Assembly (NCBI GenBank): GCA_039636785.1
Contig: CP144169.1
Location: 3,720,001-3,784,000 of the forward strand
Source of the DNA: Micrococcaceae bacterium Sec5.7
GTDB lineage: Bacteria > Actinomycetota > Actinomycetes > Actinomycetales > Micrococcaceae
DNA length: 64,000 nt
Reading direction: 5' to 3'
The position numbers and the translations under genes are program-made. The notes below the pieces were generated by a model. The model ran no database searches and had not been told where the DNA came from. It saw only the letters and a list, made by a program, of their open reading frames with translations. Below are positions 1 to 7,961 of this stretch, piece after piece (positions within the stretch are counted from its first letter, which is position 1; every line of letters starts with the position of its first letter).

Positions 1-101
1 TCCAGGCCATCGAGGCCGGATCAGCGGAACAGGCCGGCGCCGCCATGAGTGCACACCTGCGCGCCGTCGGAGCCGCCCTCAACTCGATCCTCGATAAGTG
101 A
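1..101 (+). CDS. FadR/GntR-family regulator, C-terminal end only
   Basis: An open frame enters from the left edge and stops at a TGA at 99-101. The 32 visible residues (ending HLRAVGAALNSILDK) look like the last helices of an FCD ligand-binding domain, where a conserved 'AM..HL' segment precedes a final helix. The stop overlaps the GTG of the asparaginase gene (GTGA, 98-101), so the two are translationally coupled. By position it is probably the local regulator of asparagine/aspartate catabolism. The DNA-binding half lies outside the window, so the family call rests on a short tail and on context. Confidence 0.55.
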   Translation, partial: QAIEAGSAEQAGAAMSAHLRAVGAALNSILDK

Positions 102-1216
102 CCACCAACCCCAAGGATGCAATGCCCGCTCCCATTCTCATGGCAGGCCAATCAGCAGCACGCCACGCATCACCTTGTATCCCTGTCCTTCCGCAACATG
201 TTCCGCTCGCGATCCAGACCCGCGACGGCCTTGTGGAAAGCGTCCACTACGGCTCACTGATCGCAACAGCCCCGGCACCTGCCGGCGGCCACACTCTCCT
301 GGCTGCAGGCGATTCTCTGGCGCCGTTCTATCCGCGGTCCTCGCTGAAGCCGCTGCAGGCGGTGGCCATGGTGCGGGCCGGGCTGGACCTTCCCGCCGAG
401 CTCCTGGCCCTCACCGCCGCCAGCCACTCGGGAGCCGCCAGACACCTCGACGGCGCCGAACGGATCCTGCGGCTGCATGGCCTGACCGCAGCAGTACTGG
501 AAAACAGCACCGACCTCCCCTACGGTGTCCGCGAGCGCGAAGAATGGCTCCGCGGCGGCGGAACGCCCACCCGGCTCACCCAGAACTGTTCCGGCAAGCA
601 CGCCTCCATGGCCGCCACCTGCGTCATCAACGGCTGGCCCGTACGAGGCTATTTGTACCCCGAACACCCGCTGCAGCAGCTCGTTGCGGAGACCATCAGG
701 GAACTGACCGGCGAGGAACCAACGCAGACCAGTACCGATGGCTGCGGCACCCCGCTCTTCGCCCTCACCCTGCGCGGCATGGCCCGCGCCTTCGGCCGCC
801 TCGCCGCTGCCACAACGGACAGCACCTCCGGCCGCGGTGGGCTCAGCGAACACAGTCCGGAAGCCGCCGTCGCGCATGCCATGCGCCAGCATCCCCAGAT
901 GGTGGCGGGCGAAGGCCGGGACGTCACCGAACTGATGCGCCTGATGCCCGGGCTACTGGCCAAGGACGGCTTTGAAGGAGTCCAGCTGGTCGGGCTGCCG
1001 GACGGCCGCGCCATTGCGGTGAAAATTTCCGACGGCGGAGACCGGGCCCGCATGCCCGTCACCGTCGGCGTGCTGGAGGCAATCGGTGTGGACACGGCGC
1101 CCCTTGCCGGTATCGCATCGGTCCCGGTGCTGGGCGGAGGCAGAGCTATTGGCCTGCTGCAGGCCATGGATTTTCGCTCCGCGAGCCAGACTTTCACTTC
1201 CCAGGACCAGGATTGA
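98..1216 (+). CDS. ansA: Asparaginase (thermolabile L-asparaginase II family)
   Basis: It hydrolyses L-asparagine to aspartate and ammonia, probably in the cytoplasm because no signal peptide is visible. The 372 residues fit the PF06089-type asparaginase, not the classical EcA type. The segment TRDGLVESVHYGSL opens the domain, FYPRSSLKPLQAV follows, and the family-typical NCSGKHASM begins at residue 163. The GTG at 98 overlaps the upstream regulator stop by 4 bp. ATG codons at 122 and 140 are possible alternative starts. Aspartase follows 8 bp after the stop, so the product is handed directly to the next enzyme. Confidence 0.88.
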   Translation: MTTNPKDAMPAPILMAGQSAARHASPCIPVLPQHVPLAIQTRDGLVESVHYGSLIATAPAPAGGHTLLAAGDSLAPFYPRSSLKPLQAVAMVRAGLDLPAELLALTAASHSGAARHLDGAERILRLHGLTAAVLENSTDLPYGVREREEWLRGGGTPTRLTQNCSGKHASMAATCVINGWPVRGYLYPEHPLQQLVAETIRELTGEEPTQTSTDGCGTPLFALTLRGMARAFGRLAAATTDSTSGRGGLSEHSPEAAVAHAMRQHPQMVAGEGRDVTELMRLMPGLLAKDGFEGVQLVGLPDGRAIAVKISDGGDRARMPVTVGVLEAIGVDTAPLAGIASVPVLGGGRAIGLLQAMDFRSASQTFTSQDQD

Positions 1217-1224
1217 GGACCACC

Positions 1225-2640
1225 ATGAACGCCGTTAAAACCCACCCGGGTGTCCGCTCCGAACACGACCTCCTGGGCGATCGGGACGTTCCCGCCCACG
1301 CCTACTGGGGCGTGCACACGCTCCGCGCCGTGGAGAACTTCCCCATCACCGGCCAGCCGCTCTCCTCCAACATGTACCTGGTCCGCGGCCTGGCCGCCGT
1401 GAAACTGGCAGCTGCCCGGACCAACCATGAGCTGGGCCTCCTGGACGCCGAGCGCGCCCGGGCCATCGAGGAAGCCTGCGCCGACGTCATGAACGGCGAG
1501 CTCAGCGAGCAGTTCGTGGTGGACGTGATCCAGGGCGGCGCGGGGACGTCGTCGAACATGAACGCCAACGAGGTCATCGCCAACCGGGCCCTGGAAATCC
1601 TGGGGCACGCCAAGGGGGATTATGCGCGGCTGCACCCCAACGACCACGTGAACCTCAGCCAGTCCACCAACGACGTCTACCCCACGGCCGTCAAACTGGG
1701 AACCATCTTTGCCGCCCGGGAACTACTGGAAGCACTCACCGAGCTGGAAGACGCCTTCGCCGCCAAGGCGATGGAGTTCCGCACCGTGGTGAAGATGGGG
1801 CGCACGCAGCTGCAGGACGCCGTTCCCATGACCCTGGGCCAGGAATTCGGCAGCTACGCCGTCACCATCGGCGAGGACCGGCTGCGGCTTGCCGAAGCGG
1901 ACCTCCTGATCCATGAAATCAACCTCGGCGCCACCGCGATCGGCACCGGGCTGAACGCCCCGGCCGGCTACGCCGAGGCGGCCTGCCGGCACCTGGCCGA
2001 AATCACCGGGCTCCCGCTGGTCACGGCCGTGGACCTCATCGAAGCGACCCAGGACGTCGGCGCGTTCGTGCACCTCTCCGGCGTGCTCAAGCGCGTGGCC
2101 GTGAAGCTTTCCAAAATCTGCAACGACCTCCGGCTACTCTCCTCCGGACCCCGGGCCGGCTTCGGCGAAATCAACCTGCCTGCGGTGCAGTCCGGCTCCT
2201 CCATCATGCCCGGCAAGATCAACCCGGTGATCCCGGAAGTCGTCAGCCAGGTGGCCTACGAGGTCATCGGCAACGACGTCACCATCACCATGGCCGCCGA
2301 AGCCGGACAGCTTCAGCTCAACGCCTTCGAACCGATCATCGTCCACAGCCTCCACAAGAGCATCTCCCACCTGGAAGCAGCCTGCCGCACCCTCACGGCA
2401 CGCTGTGTCCGGGGCATCACGGCCAACACCGAACACCTCCGGCTCACGGTGCAACAGTCAATCGGCCTGGTTACAGCCCTCAACCCCCACATTGGCTACG
2501 CCACCGCAACCGCCATCGCCCAGGAAGCCCTCGCCACCGGCAAAGGAGTGGCCGAACTGGTGCTTGAACACGGGCTGCTCACTGCCGAGCAGCTTGACGA
2601 ACTCCTCAGCCCCGAACGTCTGGCCAACCTCAGCAAGTAA
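1225..2640 (+). CDS. aspA: Aspartate ammonia-lyase (aspartase)
   Basis: It deaminates L-aspartate to fumarate, completing the asparagine-to-TCA route begun by the upstream asparaginase. The 471-residue protein carries the fumarase/aspartase superfamily signature [11 protein letters not shown] at residues 324-334, with earlier conserved blocks [14 protein letters not shown] and [14 protein letters not shown]. Aspartase and class II fumarase share these motifs; the asparaginase neighbour and the permease favour aspartase. The frame is open back to 1213, but the ATG at 1225 has a GAGGA ribosome site at 1215-1219 and is preferred. The permease starts 35 bp downstream. Confidence 0.92.
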   Translation: MNAVKTHPGVRSEHDLLGDRDVPAHAYWGVHTLRAVENFPITGQPLSSNMYLVRGLAAVKLAAARTNHELGLLDAERARAIEEACADVMNGELSEQFVVDVIQGGAGTSSNMNANEVIANRALEILGHAKGDYARLHPNDHVNLSQSTNDVYPTAVKLGTIFAARELLEALTELEDAFAAKAMEFRTVVKMGRTQLQDAVPMTLGQEFGSYAVTIGEDRLRLAEADLLIHEINLGATAIGTGLNAPAGYAEAACRHLAEITGLPLVTAVDLIEATQDVGAFVHLSGVLKRVAVKLSKICNDLRLLSSGPRAGFGEINLPAVQSGSSIMPGKINPVIPEVVSQVAYEVIGNDVTITMAAEAGQLQLNAFEPIIVHSLHKSISHLEAACRTLTARCVRGITANTEHLRLTVQQSIGLVTALNPHIGYATATAIAQEALATGKGVAELVLEHGLLTAEQLDELLSPERLANLSK

Positions 2641-2674
2641 CCACCCCTCCCCGGCACCCCATCAAAGGATTCCC

Positions 2675-4252
2675 ATGTCTCACCCCGAACAGGCCGCGGC
2701 AACGAAGCCGACCCTCACGGACCACAGCATCCCCGTCCATTCCCATGCAACGGAAACCACCCTCCATGCCGAGGACGAGGGCTACCACAAGGGCCTCAAA
2801 CCCCGCCAGATCCAGATGATCGCGATCGGCGGGGCCATCGGCACCGGCCTGTTCATGGGCGCCGGCGGACGGCTGGCCAGCGCAGGGCCCGCATTGATCC
2901 TGACCTACGCAGTCTGCGGCTTCTTTGCCTTCCTGATCCTCCGGGCGCTGGGCGAACTCGTCATGCACCGCCCGTCGTCGGGTTCGTTCGTTTCCTACGC
3001 CCGCGAGTTCTACGGTGAGAAGGCTGCGTTCGCCACCGGCTGGCTGTACTGGCTGAACTGGGCCATGACAGCCATTGTGGACATCACCGCCGTCGCCCTC
3101 TACATGAATTTCTTCGCCAAATACTGGGCGCCCATCGCCCTGGTGCCGCAGTGGGTCTGGGCCCTCGCCGCGCTGCTCCTGGTGCTTGGCCTGAACATGG
3201 TCTCCGTGAAGGTATTCGGCGAGCTGGAGTTCTGGTTTGCGCTCATCAAGGTGGTGGCGCTGGTGGCGTTCCTGCTGGTGGGCATCTACTTCGTCATCTT
3301 CGGCACTCCGGTTGAGGGTCAGGAGGTGGGCCTCAGCCTGATCAGCGGCAACGGAGGCTTCTTCCCCAACGGACTGCTGCCGGCCATCGTGGTGATCCAG
3401 GGTGTGGTGTTTGCCTACGCCTCGATCGAGCTGATCGGCACCGCCGCCGGGGAAACCGAAAACCCCGAAAAGATCATGCCCAAGGCCATCAACACCGTGA
3501 TCATCCGGATTGCCGTGTTCTACGTGGGATCCCTGATCCTGCTCTCACTGCTCCTGCCGTTCACCTCCTACAAAGCCGGAGAGAGCCCGTTCGTGACGTT
3601 CTTCGGCTCCATCGGCGTGGACGGTGTGGACGCCATCATGAACCTGGTGGTGCTCACTGCTGCACTGTCCTCCCTGAACGCCGGTCTCTACTCGACCGGC
3701 CGCATTCTGCGCTCCATGTCCGTGTCCGGCTCGGCACCGAAGTTCGCAGCCCGCATGAACAAGGCAGGCGTCCCATACGGCGGCATCGCATTGACCGCCG
3801 CTGTGGCCCTGCTTGGTGTGGTGCTGAACGCGATTGTCCCGGCACAGGCCTTCGAGATTGTGCTGAACATCGCCTCAATCGGCATCATCAGCGCCTGGGG
3901 CATGATCATGCTCTGCCAGATGAAACTGGCCGCCTGGGCGAAGAAGGGCGAGGCCGTCCGGCCGCAGTTCCGCCTTCCCGGATCACCCGTAACCGGCTGG
4001 CTCACGCTCGTCTTCCTCGCCGCGGTGCTGGTGCTGATGGCCTTCGATTCGCCGGTAGGCACGTGGACCGTTGCGTCCCTGGTCCTTGTTATCCCGGCCC
4101 TGATGTTCGGCTGGTACCGCTGCCGCGACCGCATCCTGGAGATCGCTGCCGCCCGCGATGGCCACACCGGCCCCCACCCGGTCATCGCCAACCGCCCGGT
4201 AAAAGGCACTGGCGGGAGCCCGGCCCATACCCCACGCGGGGACAAGGAATAG
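2675..4252 (+). CDS. ansP: APC-family amino acid permease, probably L-asparagine permease
   Basis: This is a 525-residue, roughly 12-helix amino-acid transporter of the AAT/APC family. The first membrane helix carries [14 protein letters not shown], the substrate-binding glycine-rich motif of the family, and helix 6 carries the conserved '[21 protein letters not shown]' block in part. The long hydrophilic N-terminus (about 45 residues) and the position directly after asparaginase and aspartase suggest asparagine (or aspartate) uptake. ATG 2675 is chosen because AAAGGA precedes it; the open frame extends further upstream but overlaps aspA. Substrate specificity is inferred from context only. 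Confidence 0.8.
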   Translation: MSHPEQAAATKPTLTDHSIPVHSHATETTLHAEDEGYHKGLKPRQIQMIAIGGAIGTGLFMGAGGRLASAGPALILTYAVCGFFAFLILRALGELVMHRPSSGSFVSYAREFYGEKAAFATGWLYWLNWAMTAIVDITAVALYMNFFAKYWAPIALVPQWVWALAALLLVLGLNMVSVKVFGELEFWFALIKVVALVAFLLVGIYFVIFGTPVEGQEVGLSLISGNGGFFPNGLLPAIVVIQGVVFAYASIELIGTAAGETENPEKIMPKAINTVIIRIAVFYVGSLILLSLLLPFTSYKAGESPFVTFFGSIGVDGVDAIMNLVVLTAALSSLNAGLYSTGRILRSMSVSGSAPKFAARMNKAGVPYGGIALTAAVALLGVVLNAIVPAQAFEIVLNIASIGIISAWGMIMLCQMKLAAWAKKGEAVRPQFRLPGSPVTGWLTLVFLAAVLVLMAFDSPVGTWTVASLVLVIPALMFGWYRCRDRILEIAAARDGHTGPHPVIANRPVKGTGGSPAHTPRGDKE

Positions 4253-4270
4253 AGCTCACAGACGTAACAC

Positions 4271-4325
4271 ACGACGGCGGCGCTGCCGGTTCCGGTTAGT
4301 ACGGAACCTGCAGTGCCGCCGTCGT
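4271..4325 (+). terminator. Hairpin after the asparagine operon
   Basis: ACGACGGCGGC at 4271-4281 pairs with GCCGCCGTCGT at 4315-4325, 18 bases after the permease stop. There is no T-run, as is common in high-GC actinobacteria. It is a likely 3' end for the regulator-ansA-aspA-permease transcript. Confidence 0.6.
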
Positions 4326-4341
4326 ACGCGGCTTCAGCGGC

Positions 4342-4539
4342 GTGTCAGGGGTGCCCAAGGTAATGGATACCCAGCTGCCGGCAATGGCCATCGGACTGCC
4401 GCACCGCGGCCTGCCCGAGGACCTGGCCCGCCATGGCAAGGAAGACCAGGCCGTCTGGAACCGGACCTTCGCCTACGTAGGCCGACGCCCCAGCGACTGC
4501 AGCGGGGTGGCCACGGCGGTCACCGGGATCGCCGACTAA
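4342..4539 (+). CDS. Possible 65-residue orphan ORF or gene remnant
   Basis: A GTG-initiated frame of 65 residues has the G/C-rich third positions of neighbouring real genes and a protein-like composition (GLPHRGLPEDLARHGKED, then WNRTFAYVGR). No clear ribosome site precedes it, and I do not recognise the sequence. It sits between two hairpins and could be the tail of a decayed gene. Chance high-GC open frames are common here, so this is a weak call. Confidence 0.25.
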   Translation: MSGVPKVMDTQLPAMAIGLPHRGLPEDLARHGKEDQAVWNRTFAYVGRRPSDCSGVATAVTGIAD

Positions 4540-4574
4540 TCGCAACGGCGGCCGCCCCGCTGTTTCATCGGCGC

Positions 4575-4608
4575 CCGGACGCCCCGCCGCCGGCGACGGG
4601 GCGTCCGG
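4575..4608. terminator. 12-bp perfect hairpin
   Basis: CCGGACGCCCCG at 4575-4586 pairs perfectly with CGGGGCGTCCGG at 4597-4608 across a 10-base loop. It lies after the short frame 4342-4539 and before the GNAT-AAA+ gene. It is most simply a second terminator that isolates the downstream gene. Confidence 0.5.
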
Positions 4609-4723
4609 CGTAACGCAACGCACCCGCAACCCCCTGCCGGGAGATGTTCGCATATGCTCGGCACAGGCACCAAGCGCAGCACCAACCCCACGGCTCAGCG
4701 AAGAACCACAAGGGAGACACCTC

Positions 4724-6040
4724 ATGACCAACTGGCGGATCCGGGATTTCCACTCGGCCGATCTGGACGGAATCCTCCACCTTTGGGAGTCACTCAAGGC
4801 CACCAATGTGGAGCCGGTCTATGCCCTCTCCGAAGTGCTGGCGTCCTGCGAGAAGGACCACGCCGTAGTGGCGGTCCAGGGCGATCAGGTGGTGGGTGCC
4901 GCCGTCGGCCGGGCCGCCCATGACCAGGGCTGGATCGTCTTCCTGGCAACGCTTCCGGAGTACCGCGGCCGCGGGATCGGCACCTCGCTGCTTGCCTCAG
5001 TCGAAAACCGGATGGCCCCGCACGGGCTCAATAAGCTGTCCGCGCTGATGCCGGAATCGGAGACCCGGGTGGAAGCATTCCTCAGCCGCGGCTTCGCTCT
5101 CAAGCAGCACCTGCGCTATTTCGAACGGAAAATTCCGGTCCAGCGCCAGGAGCTGGAGCCGCTCAGCCAGCTCGGCGGACGCATTCTGGCACGCGATCTG
5201 TGGGAAAACGTGGCCGGCATGCACAACGAGAAGGAGCTGCTGGAACGCCGGCTGGTCCTCCCGCTTGCCGAGGCCGATCTTGCCGACGAATACGGTGTGG
5301 TGCCGCCGCGGGCTGTTGTGCTTTTCGGCCCGCCGGGCACCGGCAAAACCACTTTCGCCAAGGCGATAGCTTCGCGTCTTGAGTGGCCGTTTGTGGAGGT
5401 CTTCCCGTCCAGGCTTGCGTCCGATCCCAAGGGACTGGCCGGCGCCCTCCGCGAGACGTTCCTGGAGATTGCCGAGCTGGAGCACGCCGTCGTTTTTATT
5501 GACGAGGTGGAGGAAATCGCCTCCCAGCGTGCCGGCGATCCGCCCTCACCGCTGCAGGGCGTCACCAACGAACTCCTCAAGATCATCCCGGCATTCCGCG
5601 AACAACCCGGCCGGCTTCTGGTCTGCGCCACCAACTTCATCCGCGCCCTGGACTCAGCGTTCCTGCGCCACGGCAGGTTCGACTACGTCATCCCCATCGG
5701 ACTCCCCGACCGGCTCGCGCGCGAGGCCATGTGGCAGCGATTCATCCCCGCCACAGTGGTGGACGACGTGGATGTGGAGCTCCTAGTGGACCGCACCGAG
5801 GGCTTCTCCCCCGCGGACATCGAGTACGCGGCCCGCAGCGCCTCCCAGCGTGCATTGGAAAAAGCAGTGTACGACGACGGCGGGGCGGCTTCGGGCGGCA
5901 GCGCCTCAGTCCGCGAAGCGGCCCGGAAGGGCCCTGCCACCCAGGACTATCTGGACGCCATCGGTGACACCCGGAGGACCGTCAGCGAAGAGGTCCGGCA
6001 GGATTTCCTCGAGGACATCGACTCCCTCGGGCGCGTGTAG
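4724..6040 (+). CDS. GNAT acetyltransferase - AAA+ ATPase fusion protein
   Basis: This 438-residue protein has two domains. Residues 1-135 form a GNAT N-acetyltransferase with the acetyl-CoA motif RGRGIG at 81-86. Residues about 185-385 form an AAA+ ATPase with Walker A GPPGTGKT (202-209), Walker B ending D260-E261, sensor 1 N304, an arginine-finger-like RHGRF (315-319) and a sensor 2 helix from F361. All key ATPase residues are intact. The AAA+ part resembles FtsH/CDC48-type modules that remodel proteins. An obvious hypothesis is an ATP-driven remodeller coupled to acetylation of a protein or small molecule, but the substrate is unknown. ATG 4724 has a good AGGGAG site. It stands alone between hairpins. 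Confidence 0.85.
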   Translation: MTNWRIRDFHSADLDGILHLWESLKATNVEPVYALSEVLASCEKDHAVVAVQGDQVVGAAVGRAAHDQGWIVFLATLPEYRGRGIGTSLLASVENRMAPHGLNKLSALMPESETRVEAFLSRGFALKQHLRYFERKIPVQRQELEPLSQLGGRILARDLWENVAGMHNEKELLERRLVLPLAEADLADEYGVVPPRAVVLFGPPGTGKTTFAKAIASRLEWPFVEVFPSRLASDPKGLAGALRETFLEIAELEHAVVFIDEVEEIASQRAGDPPSPLQGVTNELLKIIPAFREQPGRLLVCATNFIRALDSAFLRHGRFDYVIPIGLPDRLAREAMWQRFIPATVVDDVDVELLVDRTEGFSPADIEYAARSASQRALEKAVYDDGGAASGGSASVREAARKGPATQDYLDAIGDTRRTVSEEVRQDFLEDIDSLGRV

Positions 6041-6088
6041 ACCGGCCATTAACATTTCGGGAAGCGATGACCGGGCGGCTGCCGCCCA

Positions 6089-6151
6089 CAACGCGGGGTC
6101 ACCTACGGCCCATTCCGGGGCCGTCAATGGGCCGTAGGTGACCCCGCGTTG
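6089..6151. terminator. 24-bp perfect inverted repeat between convergent genes
   Basis: Positions 6089-6112 and 6128-6151 are exact reverse complements (24 bp) around a 15-base loop. The element lies between the stop of the GNAT-AAA+ gene (+) and the stop of the MDR gene (-), so it can terminate both. Its length and lack of a T-run make it look like a mobile-type intergenic palindrome reused as a terminator. The core is GGGGTCACCTACGG. Confidence 0.7.
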
Positions 6152-6154
6152 CTT

Positions 6155-7159
6155 CTATGACATGGTGACGATGATTTTCCCCTTGGCCCGGCCCTGCTCC
6201 AACGCCTCGAAGGCCCCGGCGATCCGATCCAGCGGGTATGTGCTGTCCACGATTGGCCTGACGTGCCCGTCGTCCACCAGCGTGGCCAGGAACCGGAGAT
6301 CATCGCCGCTGCCATGCATGAACAGGTACCGGTAGCTCGCACCGAACCTGCGGGCCCGGAGCCGGGTCGGGAGGCTGATGATCCAGAACAGGACCGCCAG
6401 CAGGCCAGGCCGCCCCAGGTCCTTCGATGCGGTCACAGGTTCGGGCCATCCGGCGATGGAAACGACCTTGCTTCCGGGTTTGAGGATGCGGAAGATCCCC
6501 TCAAGTGCACGGCCGCCCACCAAGTCCAGGGCGGCGTCGTAGTCCGTGAGGACGTCTGCGAAGTCCTCACGGGTGTAGTCGAGCACCCGGTCTGCGCCCA
6601 GCTGCCTCACCAGCGCATCTCCCCGTGGCGACGCCGTCGTGGTTACCTCGGCACCAAAGTATTTGGCGAGTTGGATGGCCAGTGTGCCGACACCTCCGGC
6701 GCCACCGGAGATGAACAACCTGGTCCCCGGCCGGATCTGCAGTTCGTCCCGCAGCGCCTGAAGCGCCGTGAGCCCGGCCAGAGGAAGGCCCGCTGCCTCA
6801 ACAAAGTCCACGGAATGCGGCATGGGCGCCACCAGGTCCTGGTGAACCGCAGCGAATTCCGCGAAGGCACCCAGCGTCAGTTTTTCCACCCGGGCGTAGA
6901 CGCGTTCGCCCACGGCGAAGCCGCTGGCCCCGGGGCCCACAGCCTCCACCGTCCCTGCCAGCTCGCAGCCTGCGACGATGGGAAGCTTCGGCCGGCCGAT
7001 GACCTTCAGCCCGCCCTGGCGCAGTTTGTAGTCGACCGGATTCAGGCCGGCTGCTGCGACTTTGATCAGGATCTCGCCGGGTTCTGCCTCCGGGGCGGGG
7101 ACGTCCCGGAGCTCCATGGCATCCGCGGCGCCATACCGGGTCATGACGTAGGCACGCAC
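6155..7159 (-). CDS. NAD(P)-dependent MDR oxidoreductase, quinone-reductase type
   Basis: The 334 residues form a medium-chain dehydrogenase/reductase without the structural-zinc cysteines, placing it with quinone oxidoreductase/zeta-crystallin-like enzymes. An N-terminal GroES-like domain (GLNPVDYKLRQG, residues 38-49) precedes a Rossmann domain with SGGAGGVG at 151-158, the NADPH-binding loop. It would reduce an alpha,beta-unsaturated carbonyl or quinone using NADPH in the cytoplasm. It starts 8 bp after the HD-domain gene stop and is probably the last gene of a gluQ-HD-MDR transcript. The physiological substrate cannot be read from sequence. Confidence 0.82.
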   Translation of the reverse strand: MRAYVMTRYGAADAMELRDVPAPEAEPGEILIKVAAAGLNPVDYKLRQGGLKVIGRPKLPIVAGCELAGTVEAVGPGASGFAVGERVYARVEKLTLGAFAEFAAVHQDLVAPMPHSVDFVEAAGLPLAGLTALQALRDELQIRPGTRLFISGGAGGVGTLAIQLAKYFGAEVTTTASPRGDALVRQLGADRVLDYTREDFADVLTDYDAALDLVGGRALEGIFRILKPGSKVVSIAGWPEPVTASKDLGRPGLLAVLFWIISLPTRLRARRFGASYRYLFMHGSGDDLRFLATLVDDGHVRPIVDSTYPLDRIAGAFEALEQGRAKGKIIVTMS

Positions 7160-7167
7160 TGTGGCCC

Positions 7168-7941
7168 TTAGCGCTGGTCGTCTTCCGGGGTTTCCAAAGG
7201 CCCGGTTTCGACAGGCTCAACCAGCGGGGTTTCCAAAGGCCCGGTTTCGACAGGCTCAACCAGCGGGGTTTCCAAAGGCCCGGTTTCGACAGGCTCAACC
7301 AGCGGGGTTTCCAAAGGCCCGGTTTCGACAGGCTCAACCAGCGGGGTTTCCAAAGGCCCGGTTTTAACGGGTTCGTAGGACAGGTTCAGGTAATCAGTCT
7401 CGTCGGCGTCGTCGACCATGTCGTTCAGCTCATCCAGCAGCGACGGGTTGATGCGTTCCAGGATCATCCGGATTTCAGCCTCGGGCACGGCGGCGTAGAG
7501 CACCGGCCGGGCCTCGGCGTAGCGCGTCACGGGAGGCTTGTCCGGCCACTTTTCAGCCAGCGCCTGCACACGCTCCGGCAGCGAGTTGTGGGCGTTGTCT
7601 GCGATCTTAACCAGCGCGGCATCGTGATTCTCGGCTGCCATCCGGATGCCTGCCTCGTAGTCATCCGGGTCATCCTGGAAGCGCCGCGTGAGCCGTTCAA
7701 TAATGCCCACCGCCCGCTCGGAAACTCCCATGTCCAGGAGTGCCTGCCGCGTGATGGGGGTGTCCTCGGCGATGTCGTGCAGGTACCCGGCGATCCGGAT
7801 GTCGTCGTCGAAATCGGCGAGTGCATCGCCCACGGCCAGCACGTGATCGCGGTAGGGCCGCTTGAGCTTGTCCTTCTGGCGGTTGTGCGCCACCTCGGCA
7901 AGGACCATGGCCGTCTCAACAGTGAATCGTGGTTCTGACAT
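7168..7941 (-). CDS. HD-domain phosphohydrolase (SpoT/MESH1-hydrolase-like) with 13-residue C-terminal repeats
   Basis: Residues 1-185 carry the histidine/aspartate set of the (p)ppGpp hydrolase fold: H33, H55-D56 in HDIAEDT, and KIADNAHN at 112-119. This spacing resembles SpoT and MESH1, so hydrolysis of a nucleotide such as (p)ppGpp is plausible but unproven. From residue 188 to 252 the protein is a tandem repeat of 13 residues (LVEPVETGPLETP), one degenerate first copy followed by four near-perfect ones. The repeats are encoded by a 39-bp DNA tandem array. The tail is acidic, proline-rich and probably disordered. The gene lies between gluQ (20 bp upstream) and MDR. Confidence 0.78.
   Translation of the reverse strand: MSEPRFTVETAMVLAEVAHNRQKDKLKRPYRDHVLAVGDALADFDDDIRIAGYLHDIAEDTPITRQALLDMGVSERAVGIIERLTRRFQDDPDDYEAGIRMAAENHDAALVKIADNAHNSLPERVQALAEKWPDKPPVTRYAEARPVLYAAVPEAEIRMILERINPSLLDELNDMVDDADETDYLNLSYEPVKTGPLETPLVEPVETGPLETPLVEPVETGPLETPLVEPVETGPLETPLVEPVETGPLETPEDDQR
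7187..7365. repeat. 39-bp tandem repeat array inside the HD-domain gene
   Basis: Four full 39-bp units and one partial unit are identical or nearly so. TTTCCAAAG recurs at 7191, 7230, 7269, 7308 and 7347, and the core TTTCGACAGGCTCAACCA recurs four times. Because 39 is a multiple of three, copy-number change keeps the reading frame. The core matches a short dispersed palindrome-type motif that I recall from actinobacterial genomes, and it recurs at 17197-17214 in another gene. Confidence 0.93.
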
Positions 7942-7961
7942 GGCTTCAGCCTATCCCTGCA

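Larger units (their letters stand above)
4253..4723. other. 471-bp interval between permease and GNAT-AAA+ gene
   Basis: The interval holds two hairpins (4271-4325 and 4575-4608) and one short open frame at 4342-4539. The promoter of the downstream fusion gene should lie in 4610-4723, but I cannot pick convincing -35/-10 boxes. Confidence 0.5.

Noticed and set aside
49..975. 308-residue arginine/proline-rich ORF opposite-frame to asparaginase
   Set aside because: Typical high-GC shadow frame with no motif; asparaginase is clear in the other frame.
7187..7365. CRISPR array
   Set aside because: The 39-bp units are directly adjacent without unique spacers, are in frame with a protein, and no cas genes are present.
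7161..7367. Repetitive peptide gene on the plus strand across the 39-bp array
   Set aside because: It is the reverse-strand shadow of the HD protein tail; it lacks a ribosome site and any non-repeat part.
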